Source of the DNA: Phyto melanocephala
Lineage: Eukaryota; Arthropoda; Insecta; Diptera; Rhinophoridae
Direction: 5' to 3'
NCBI GenBank assembly: GCA_941918925.1
Contig: OW799237.1
Span: forward strand, 71,417,626-71,481,625
Length of the DNA: 64,000 nt
Shown: one piece after another, positions 32,665-41,740 of the stretch
How the letters are laid out: each line of letters starts with the position of its first letter
Numbering within the stretch: position 1 is the stretch's first letter
Program-made: the position numbers and the translations under genes
The notes under the pieces: generated by a model
Seen by the model: the letters and a program-made list of their open reading frames with translations, nothing else
Told to the model about the DNA's origin: nothing
Database searches by the model: none

Positions 32665-33508
32665 AAGTAAGAGCGCTATATTCGGCCGTGCCGAATCTTA
32701 TATACCCTTCACAACGTGTAGTCATGCAATAACAGTAGTTTGTATCACCATTCATCCCATATGAAATACGTATGTATGTACAAGCATATAAAAAACACAC
32801 ATATATAAAAACATCCCATTGTAAAATTATAAATTTACGTATGTATGTTAAAAAAAATAAAAAAAAAAATTTAAAAAAAAAATAAAAAAAAATTAAAAAA
32901 AAAAATTAAAAAAAAAAATTAAAAAAAAAAATTAAAAAAAAAAATTTTTTAAAAAAATTACAAAAAATTTTTTTTTAAAAATAATTAATATAAATAATAA
33001 AAATATAAATAATATATTAAATAAAAAATAAAAAAAAATAAAAAAAAAATTAAAAAAAAATTTTAAAAAAATATAAAAAAAAAATTTTTTGGCTCAGCTG
33101 GGATTCAATGCCACGGTTACTCCAACCAGTATACACGGTTGTATGTATGTATGTTGTTGTTGTAATGTTGTTTTTGTGGAAAAAAAATCGAGGTGGTCGT
33201 GGGTTTTTGCTCATATCTCAGGTGTTTATGTACCGATATTTCTGATTTTCAATAGCGATCTACTCCCGAATATTTCTGATATTTTAATACCTCACCCGGG
33301 TCCAAGCGATGTCTGGGGGCTTCAAAAAGTTGATTTCAACTTACACACGGACAGACGGTCAGACGGACAGACTGACAGAGCTTAATCGACTCCCCTATTC
33401 ATAAGCTTTCAGAAAATATATACTTTATGGGGTCGGAAATGAAAATTGTAGAAATTTCACACGGAATGACAAACCTATATATACCCTTTTTCACTGTGTG
33501 AAGGGTTT
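32665..33508 (+). mobile_element. family B element inserted in the 3' LTR
   Basis: It begins AACAAGTAAGAGCGCTATAT with the hairpin ATTCGGCCGTGCCGAAT and ends 'cactgtgtgaagggtttt', inserted into an A-run of the LTR. The core is a 230-base A/T homopolymer-rich tract followed by 'gctcagctgggattcaatgc' and 'acggacagacggtcagacgg'. The other LTR lacks it, which gives the exact empty site. It is non-coding and the youngest insertion in this stack. Confidence 0.8.
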
Positions 33509-34498
33509 TAAAAAAGAATAGGTAAACAGAGAAATGCAAATTAATTCAAGTTTTGCTTCTTCTTTCTAAGTGGCTATTAATTGCCTTTTCTGGTTTTCAT
33601 TTAATTAATTTAATTTTTAGTGCTATTTAGAACGTAATTTATACGATTTAAAATTATGAAAATTAACTAAATAGTGATCTTAATTAAGAATATATATTAT
33701 AATAAAAATGTAAATGTTATTAAACCACAAAATTATACAATAAAATTTAAGAAAATTAAAAATTTATAATAAAAAGAAAAATATGTGTTTTACTATATTT
33801 AAATTTTGTTTTTTTTTTTTTTTTTGTTTGAAAGGGGTAATATAGTAGCATTTAATTTATACTATTAACAATTTATGCTTCATATATTATTAGTTAGGAC
33901 GTTAGAGTTTTTACACGAAAAGAAACGAAAATGAATTTAGATAATACTGTGGACAATAAGAAATTACAACAAAACAATGCAACTTCATCAATAAATGACA
34001 AAATAGAATCACTGGATTCTATTAGCTTTTATTTGGGCATTATTACCTTCTTCTTTAACTTTTACTATGATTTTTACTATATTGGACTATATTCATTGAT
34101 GAGTTGTGTGGTTTTGTTTAGATGCAAGATTATTCTATAGATAAATCACATTGAGGTATAGTTTCACTTACCAAGTTTACACGATGGACGATGAGGCCTC
34201 TCCGTTCACGATGTGTTGGTATTTCTATTTCAGTAAGAAGTAAATATTTATAGGATATTCTTGCATACCTTTCTATTTCTATTTCCTATTATTAATTAAT
34301 AATTATTAATTAACGATTGCTGAGGTGGTAGCTTAGTTTATGAGTATGTTTGAATTTTGTAATAAAAATATTTTGATGTTTAGGAACGTTAAAGGTGTAG
34401 AAGCTGATGCATTTAATTTAATGTTTGCTTAAAGATGATAAATTTCTACGTAATACAAGTTCTCTGGCCAAATTTAGGGTTATACACGATAATGCTTG

Positions 34499-34708
34499 CT
34501 AATAGAGATCAACGTGTTTTTCTTTATCAGTCCACATAAAAGTTTTAGGAAATGTACATTTATTGCTATATTCATTAAAATTTTGCACCAGCTTTCCAGC
34601 AGCCGGTGATAACCATGTACGCTTTTTGCAATCTGGACTTTTAGTGCCCAATGTGCTTAAGTTACGCAGGATAGGTATTAAATGTGGACCAATTTCAAAT
34701 TTAGTTGT
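34499..34708 (-). other. coding-like segment with intron-like flank inside the gypsy 3' LTR
   Basis: From 34708 down to the TAG at 34499-34501 the minus strand is open for 69 codons with ordinary protein composition (for example FEIGPHLIPILRNLSTLGTK and KKRTWLSPAAGKLVQNFNEY). It is preceded by tttttttag, and 61 bases upstream by a donor-like gtaaaa at 34770, a typical dipteran intron size. I do not recognise the protein. The other LTR has it at 43620-43829 with at least one amino-acid change (Val to Met). It is too short and starts without Met, so it may be a captured exon or chance. Confidence 0.35.
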
Positions 34709-35742
34709 CTAAAAAAAATTTTTAGGTTTTTAGGAAAATTTAACATAAAATATTTGTATAAAAAGTTTTACCTTGACTTTTACAATTGTTTAGAAAAGAA
34801 AATTGATAAAAAAAATACTGTAGAAAATAGGATGGATTATTAATATTAATTAATATTATTTCCCTGGTTTAAATCTAAAACTTCACTTATTGACTTTAAT
34901 ACGTCTGAATTCCACTAAATTTGCACAGAAAAGGAAGTAGAACTTTTCGTTGCCTATTAATTCGATTTGGTGAGAAGAAGTTTAGTGTGAGATTGTCTAT
35001 TTGGCAAAGTACCATATCTATAGGTAATTTCCTAGTGTCAAAAATTCGTAATTGCAAACGCTGTGGCAACATAAACCGACCTACCGAATATTTTACCTTT
35101 AATTTAATTGATTTTTTTTTCCACTTTACAGAACTTACGAATAACATTGCCAAACTTTAATTGAATAAATATTTAGATAGTGCAAACGATTCCTTTAATT
35201 ATTTTATCTAGCCATGTAACTTGTTGGGTAATTTAAAATAAGATGTGTAAACTTCCAATGTTTGTATACTTGTGTATATAAATGTATGTATATAAACATA
35301 TCATGGTTGTATACAAATACCAATTAAAAAAAGAAAACATATGCTAAAAAAAAAACATGTATATTAGGTAGATAATTAAATATTAGGACTGCTAGATACA
35401 TGAACAACTCTAAACAATTTAAAAATGAAAATATTACTTATTAATCGAATTATAAATCAAATAATCAAAACTAACTATAATGTTCTAAAAAAAAATATAG
35501 ACAAAACCAAAATTATCAACAAACTAACGAATTGTAATAAGGCGTTTACTATAAACTGCATAACATTTACTTTATAAGTAAAAATGTTAGGAAGAATATT
35601 GAATATTGAAATTTTGCATTCCAAATTAAAATAACGGTTGGAAAAAGAAAAAAATATAGAAAAGCCAAATTTAGAGTCTCAGAAAATGTTTTTTTTACAA
35701 TTAAGAAAAAAAAGAAAATACTAATTAAGATAAATTAGCAGA

Positions 35743-35783
<41 letters not shown>

Positions 35784-35820
35784 AAAAAAATCAAACTTAC
35801 TTCAAAAAGTAAAGATGTTG

Positions 35821-38800
35821 CTACGTACGAATATCTTTTGCATGATAGGTACCCACTATTTTGCCATCAGTATCTGCTAAGACATAATAGTGACTTCCAA
35901 GATTTTCCTTTACAGTGGCTTTGACAAAAAGTGGAGCTAATTTTGCGTTAAAACGTTTTTCCATATTGCTTTGAACAAAGTTCCTACGAAGAACTTCTTG
36001 TCCTACAATAAATTTTCCTGGTCTTGTACGAAGATTATAAGTTTTTTGATTTTGCTTATAGGCCTTGTTAATATACTTTTGTACATCTTTTCTAATCAAT
36101 TGCAAATCATCATCTCTGTTTAAACAAGCTGAAGGTTCATCTAAAATGTTTAGATTTTTAAGCAATGAATATGAAGATCCATGTGTAATCATATTAAATC
36201 CAAATACCGCATGGTATGGAGACATGTTTATAGACTGATGGAAACCATTTCTTAGGGCACAATTTATCGCACTTAAATTTTCATCCCATCTGGTGTGGTC
36301 TTCTTTCAAAAAACTTCTAATTGCTGCAATAATGGAACGGTTTACACGTTCGGATGCATTTGCCTGTGGGGAATACACGGCGGTGTAAACATGGTTGATT
36401 CCTAGTGACGTAAAATAAGCATTTAAGTCATTCGCTTTAAACTGCGAACCATTATCGCTCACAATACTTTCTGGAACTCCAAAAACATGAAATATTTGCT
36501 TTTCCATAAATTCCTTTATAGCAGCAGATGTAAACCTCTTCATTGGTTGTAGCCATTGAAACTTTGACAAGTGATCAAGGACAATGAGTATTCCAATATT
36601 TCCTTTTTTACTGCGTGGATAAGGGCCTAGTAAATCTATAAACAATCTCTGAAATGGTCGAATAGTAATCGTTTGTTTACCCATTTCAGGTTTCAACACA
36701 AAATTTGGGTGTTTTGTAGTTTTACACAGCTCACAGTTTCCTACATAATTTCGTACATCTGTTACCATTCCTGGCCAATAGAAATTACGCCTTAAAAGTT
36801 CCAATGTTTTGCACATACCTCCGTGCGAAGCAGTAGGTGAATCATGAAATCTTTTTATTAATGTTACCCTTAGTCTATAAGGAATCCATAGCTTCCAGGC
36901 TTGGTTTTCGTTATATTTAATACCATCGTAGTGATCATTTCTAATATATACATATTTTTCGACAATTTTGATATCTGGAAACTGGGCTTGGTTTTCATTA
37001 ATTTTCTTTTTTAAAGCACAATAATCTGGGTCATCAAAACTAGGGGAATTCAAATCTATTTCTGGCTCTGTTAAATCTAGTGTGCAAATTTCTTCAGCAG
37101 AAATACGTGACAAGGCGTCTGGTACAACGTTCTCTTTTCCCTTACGATGGCTTATAGTGAAGTTAAATGCTTGTAGCTTTAACGCCCATCGAGCTAACCT
37201 TCCGCTTAAATTCGGCTGCTTCATTAGCCACAAAAGACTGGAGTGGTCCGTTATTACTTCAAATTCTTGAAGCTCCAGGTAACATCGAAATCGTTGTATG
37301 GCTTCAATGGCTGCTAAACATTCTCGCTCTGTTACACTATAATTTCGTTGCGCGGAATTAAGTTTCTTGCTCATGAAAGCGATAGGTTTCTCTTCATTAT
37401 TTTCATCCAATTGCACAAGTACTGCACCAATGCCATAGTCACTGGCATCGCAATGCACAAAAAACTTTTTGTCAAACTTTGGGTTACTTAACACCGGAGC
37501 AGAAGCTAATAATTCTTTAATTTGCTGAAAAGCCTGCTGGGCCTCTTCAGTCCACTTAAATTTTTTCTTGGTAGATAAAGTTTCAGAAATAGGATATACT
37601 ACGCTGGAAAAGTTCGCGATAAATCTTCTATACCAGCCTGCAATGCCTAAAAAACCTCGAACTTGTTTTATGTTTTTAGGAGTGGGCCAATTTCTAATTG
37701 CGCTTACTTTTTCCGGGTCCGTTACAATACCACCATCACCAATAATAAATCCTAAATATTTGACTTTGGTGACACAAAATTTGCTTTTTGAAACATTTAA
37801 TGTCAAATTAGCCCTTCTAAACTGTTCAGCTATTCTAACTAATATATCAACATGTTCTTCAAAATTCTCAGAAACAATTATTAAATCGTCAAGATAACCA
37901 AAAACACTATTTTTGAAATCAGGGGGAATTAAATCATCCATCAGTCTACTCATGGTCTGTGGTGCATTGCACAAACCGAACGGCATTACGGTAAACTGAT
38001 ATAAGGGCCTTCCCGGTACCGTAAAGGCAGTTATAGGCTTTGACTCATCATCTAAAGAAATTTGCCAGTAGGCGTCTTTTAAATCCAATTTCGTGATTAT
38101 ATTGGCCTTCGGCAACCGAGCAAAAATTCCTTCAATAGATGGTAGAGGATAGGCATCCTTTTTAGTGACAGTATTCACTTTTCTCGCATCTAAACAAAGA
38201 CGTATTTTATTCGGTTTTATAACCAATCTCATTGGAGAACTCCAGGGTGAGTTTGAAGGTTCAATTACACCCAAAGACAACATTCTGTCAATCTCTGTGA
38301 ACATTAGTTTTTCCACTGCTGGTGATACAGGGTAGAACCGTTGCTTAATTGGTTTGGCTTCACCAACGTCGATAGAGTGCTTTATTAAACTTGTTCTTCC
38401 TAATCCTTGTTTCTCGAAGTTTGGAAACAGGGTAACTACAGCATTTAATTGCTCTTGTTGACTAGGACTTAGACGAACATGAACATCATATTTCTCATCA
38501 TCAGATTGACTACAGACTTCGGACAGACTTTCGGACTTTTTCAACACGTCAGACGTATATTCACTTAAAAATGATTTGTCAAATATATCTGTCGACTGAA
38601 CAATATTTGGAGCTAAATTAAATTCCCTCCAAAAATCAATGCCTAATATAAGTTTCTGGGAAATTGTTGGTATAATGAAAAGGTTCATTTGGCGAGAAAT
38701 ATTCTTGAAAGTTAAGTTAACATTAAGCCAACCAATCACTTTTTGTCGAGCGCCATCTGCGGTCTTAGCGTAGTTTTTACAACTAGAAAAATTCTGAAAT

Positions 38801-39321
38801 TTTGAAAAATTTTCCTGAGCAAGTGTTGAACCAATGCAGCTTATGCTAGCCCCAGTATCTAATAAGCCATATTCATCATAATCTAAAAACGAAACTTTTG
38901 CGTAAAATCGGTTATCTTTCGGATCACTAAGAATAGCTGAAATTAATAATTTTGAGCATATTTTGCGTTTCTTATAAAAATTTTTTAATCGTACTGTAGA
39001 ACGTTTGGTTTTAGCTTGATTTAAAGTGAGTAATTCGTTTTTCTGAAAAATTTGATTACGTTTTGTTATATAAAGTTCATATCTCTTGTGGTAAGGCAAT
39101 TTTGGAGAAATGAGTTTTTCGAAGTTTTCTTCAGACCTTGAAGCAGTTCTTTTTAGTAGCTTATATGGGACGGTATCATTTAATGTTTGGATATTATTAG
39201 ACTTTTCTATAGGAGTATTAGGACAATGTTTGATTGGGGTGTTTATAGATAAGTTTGAAGTATTTACAACAGATTCTGGGTTTGTGGTGGTGAGTTGAAG
39301 TTTTTTGAATATTTTCGCTCT
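35821..39321 (-). CDS. pol: gypsy Pol polyprotein (PR-RT-RNaseH-IN)
   Basis: The frame is open from 39321 to the stop at 35821 and overlaps gag by 58 bases in the -1 frame. It is expected to be made as Gag-Pol by slippage at 39300-39306. Counting from codon 39099: protease LLDTGASIS around residue 80, reverse transcriptase with PFGLCNAPQTMSRLM and the FGYLDD active site near residue 400, and RNase H (FVHCDASDYGIGAVLVQ, YSVTERECLA, VITDHSSLLW). Integrase follows with an HHCC zinc finger (SHGGMCKTLE to NCELCK, about residue 760) and the DDE triad in FIDLLGP, VSDNGSQF and ASERVNRS (about 823, 883, 914). A GPY/F-like C-terminal module (LAPLFVKATVKENLGSHYYV) closes it. All catalytic motifs look intact and no stop interrupts it. 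It copies and integrates the element in somatic or germ cells. Confidence 0.93.
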   Translation of the reverse strand, partial: RAKIFKKLQLTTTNPESVVNTSNLSINTPIKHCPNTPIEKSNNIQTLNDTVPYKLLKRTASRSEENFEKLISPKLPYHKRYELYITKRNQIFQKNELLTLNQAKTKRSTVRLKNFYKKRKICSKLLISAILSDPKDNRFYAKVSFLDYDEYGLLDTGASISCIGSTLAQENFSKFQNFSSCKNYAKTADGARQKVIGWLNVNLTFKNISRQMNLFIIPTISQKLILGIDFWREFNLAPNIVQSTDIFDKSFLSEYTSDVLKKSESLSEVCSQSDDEKYDVHVRLSPSQQEQLNAVVTLFPNFEKQGLGRTSLIKHSIDVGEAKPIKQRFYPVSPAVEKLMFTEIDRMLSLGVIEPSNSPWSSPMRLVIKPNKIRLCLDARKVNTVTKKDAYPLPSIEGIFARLPKANIITKLDLKDAYWQISLDDESKPITAFTVPGRPLYQFTVMPFGLCNAPQTMSRLMDDLIPPDFKNSVFGYLDDLIIVSENFEEHVDILVRIAEQFRRANLTLNVSKSKFCVTKVKYLGFIIGDGGIVTDPEKVSAIRNWPTPKNIKQVRGFLGIAGWYRRFIANFSSVVYPISETLSTKKKFKWTEEAQQAFQQIKELLASAPVLSNPKFDKKFFVHCDASDYGIGAVLVQLDENNEEKPIAFMSKKLNSAQRNYSVTERECLAAIEAIQRFRCYLELQEFEVITDHSSLLWLMKQPNLSGRLARWALKLQAFNFTISHRKGKENVVPDALSRISAEEICTLDLTEPEIDLNSPSFDDPDYCALKKKINENQAQFPDIKIVEKYVYIRNDHYDGIKYNENQAWKLWIPYRLRVTLIKRFHDSPTASHGGMCKTLELLRRNFYWPGMVTDVRNYVGNCELCKTTKHPNFVLKPEMGKQTITIRPFQRLFIDLLGPYPRSKKGNIGILIVLDHLSKFQWLQPMKRFTSAAIKEFMEKQIFHVFGVPESIVSDNGSQFKANDLNAYFTSLGINHVYTAVYSPQANASERVNRSIIAAIRSFLKEDHTRWDENLSAINCALRNGFHQSINMSPYHAVFGFNMITHGSSYSLLKNLNILDEPSACLNRDDDLQLIRKDVQKYINKAYKQNQKTYNLRTRPGKFIVGQEVLRRNFVQSNMEKRFNAKLAPLFVKATVKENLGSHYYVLADTDGKIVGTYHAKDIRT

Positions 39322-40986
39322 TTACATTTAGGGCATTGGGGTTTATATGTATTTTTCGCCCCACATCCATAACAAAAAACAGTCCTTTCAGACAGGCAAT
39401 CTTCCCAAAAATGACCGGACTTTTCACAATTCCAGCAACGAGATACTGACGGGACATTATGAATCGCATCTATGGAGGTTTCTGAAGAATTTTCGATAGT
39501 AACTGCTGCATCTATATCGACTCCAGCAATCTGTCTTCGTGGCATTGGTATATTAAAATTTCGATGTTGCAAGTGTCGTCTAACCTGTTCATCGTCAAGG
39601 AAAGTTTCTCGCATTTGTACTAATTTTCTCAAGTGCGAAATTGAGTGGACGGGAATGTAAAGCAAATCTTGTCTAATTTCTGGTCTTAAATTACGCAAAA
39701 TTATTTCAATTAATTCCATTTCCGAAAAAGCTGATGGTAACCTATCCATTATTGCTGATATCGACTCGAAAAACACATCAAATGACTCACCAGATTTTTG
39801 TCTTCGATTTCTTATTTCTTCGCGTATATCAAAGGTAGATTTAAAATCTTTATACTGCGATCTAATTGCATTGCAAACTTCATTCCATTCGATAATACCA
39901 TTTTCTTTCTTATGATAGCGCCAATACCAGTCTCGCGCTTTTCCAGCTAAAAGCATATGGAGATTTTTACATATGACTCCAAAGTCGCCGTTGAAATTAT
40001 CATTAGTCAGTGATGTTAGCCTATATAAAAACTCTTCCACGTTTAAGCCAGTACTTGAGCCATCAAATTTTAAACACCAATTTTGTATAATAGACGTAAC
40101 TTTGTCGCCATTTACTGTCGAAAATTGTGAATTCGGTGTTCTATTAACACTTTGTTGACGATTATTACCGACTCTATGATCAAGTGGAAAATCATAAAAA
40201 TTCTGCGGACGATATTGTTGACCTAACAAAGGGACATCTGCTGGATGGTTTCTATTCGAATTTCGCGGAGGATGTTGACGGTTATTAACAGTATTTGTAA
40301 AACCAGAGGAATTGAAATGTTGTAGCGCTCGCTGTATATTAGTTTCAATCATTTGGCCTATCACGTTAGTATCAAATGAATTTTGTTGCTGATTTGTCAG
40401 ATTAAGATTTTGTAAAGCACGGGTAATATTTGATTCTATCATTTGGTTTAAACGATTAACATTTACACTAGTAGGAGAATTTGATAGATTTAACGTTTGC
40501 GCGGGATTGATTTCATATGAAGGTGTATTAGCAGGGCCTGTATTTGGATTTCGAGGTGTTCTTGCATTGACTAAATCTTCACCAGAAATATCTACTAAAG
40601 TGTTAGAGTAATCTTGAAAAAGATTTTTACTTAAACTTCTTGTGTTATATGTTTTGGGAACAGCTCCACGAGTTTTACCTCTAGGCTTAGCAACATTAGG
40701 TTTAAAAGGAAATGTTATCTTGCGTAGATCCTCTAATTCACATGTAAGGAAACAGACAGGGCATTGTTTTATACTCGATAAGCAGTTTTCAATACAAGAT
40801 CTATGAAAAATATGTTTGCAACTGTTAATTAAATATCATACATGGTATCTTTTCATCCATTTTTTCATTACAAATTATGCATTTAGATTCACAAGTCATA
40901 AAAGGATTATTTATGGGAATAGCTGGGGGTGCCATTTGTGAAGCCATTGGTGCTGAAGGGGGAGGTGGTGTTCTTGGTAAAGACAT
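39264..40986 (-). CDS. gag: gypsy Gag polyprotein with RING-like N-terminus (one-base break)
   Basis: The main frame is open from 40835 to the stop at 39264. A better start, ATG at 40984-40986, begins a Pro-rich segment and a CxxxCxxC cluster in another phase. That frame stops at 40825-40827, so one base is out of place near 40825-40830. Across the break the spacing C-x2-C, C-x-H-x2-H-x2-C, C-x2-C is that of a RING-H2 finger. Then come an Asn/Thr-rich linker, a capsid domain of the Retrotrans_gag type (LLAGKARDWYWRYH, RQKSGESFDVFFESIS, LRNLRPEIRQDLL) and a C-terminal zinc knuckle CWNCEKSGHFWEDC, followed by a second Cys-rich CYGCGAKNTYKPQCPKC. It forms the particle and packages RNA. Whether the break is real or a sequencing error cannot be told. 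Confidence 0.8.
39300..39306 (-). promoter_or_regulatory. -1 ribosomal frameshift site A AAA AAC
   Basis: Read on the minus strand the heptamer is A AAA AAC in the gag phase (tcA AAA AAC ttc), 12 codons before the gag stop and inside the gag/pol overlap. It is a canonical X XXY YYZ slippery sequence. A downstream stem-loop or pseudoknot was not worked out. Confidence 0.75.
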
Positions 40987-41715
40987 TTTCGTAAATTTAT
41001 CTTATCCCAATTTATATTAAGGTATTGTAAATTGTGATTTATTTATGAAAAATTAAATTAATGACGTAATGCCAGAAATTACAGAAAACTATATGTTGCA
41101 ATGAATGCAAAAAATTTTTTCCCAAAAGTTTGTTTATAAAAAATTTTACCAAGAAGGCAAACGCTATAAATATTTTTGTTTTTTTTTTTATATATTCTTC
41201 TGTACAACAAAAGATCATCCTAATTGTTTTCTATATGAACTACTAATCGTAGGGTAGATGTAAAAAAATAAATTTATAACAAATTTTGATCAATAAAAGA
41301 TAAAACTGGATTATGGATTTTGCAATAAAACCAGAATAACTTAAATTTCACTAACAATGTGTTTTCTTGACACCATTAAAAGCGGATGTTATTTCGCAAG
41401 AGCAAAGATAACATAATCCATTCTCATACTAGTGCCAGAATCACTTGTCATGAAAAAAAAGTTAAGCAATTTTACTATAGAACTATATAATATCTAATAA
41501 ATTAAAAATATCGACTGCTACACGAAAACATATACAGGGGATCTCGGTTAGGTAACTCGAACTCATCAAGTTCCTAAAATTCCAGAAAACATATATACCT
41601 ATTCGGGAAAGAAGTTAAAAATTTAAAATTCTTAGATATACTCAAACAAAATTGAAATTTAATAAATTACTATTAAGTTCGGGACCGAAAATACGTTGGA
41701 TGTTAAGGTACTTCG
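40987..41715 (-). other. gypsy leader between primer-binding site and gag
   Basis: About 730 bases of AT-rich sequence without a long frame. This is the expected position of packaging signals, though none was identified. Confidence 0.5.
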
Positions 41716-41733
41716 GTCCCACGTTGGGCGCCA
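41716..41733 (-). other. primer-binding site, tRNA-Lys
   Basis: On the minus strand TGGCGCCCAACGTGGGAC lies seven bases after the 5' LTR. It is complementary to the 3' end of insect tRNA-Lys(CUU) (CCCCACGTTGGGCGCCA) with one mismatch over 17. Confidence 0.85.
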
Positions 41734-41740
41734 TTTTATA

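Larger units (their letters stand above)
31771..35553 (-). repeat. 3' LTR of the gypsy element (with nested insertion)
   Basis: It corresponds base for base to 41741-44673 except for an inserted family B element at about 32665-33508. Without the insertion it is about 2.93 kb, which is very long for an insect gypsy LTR. It contains coding-like segments described separately. Confidence 0.85.

Noticed and set aside
33931..34140. 69-codon plus-strand frame in the gypsy LTR as a confirmed gene
   Set aside because: It is present in both LTRs only because they are copies of each other, which gives no evidence of selection. It is antisense to gag-pol and has no recognised similarity.
35750..35782. 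(TA)n tract before the pol stop as a regulatory site
   Set aside because: A plain dinucleotide microsatellite with no further evidence.
36980..39300. Plus-strand open frames opposite pol
   Set aside because: They are antisense shadows of the long pol frame.
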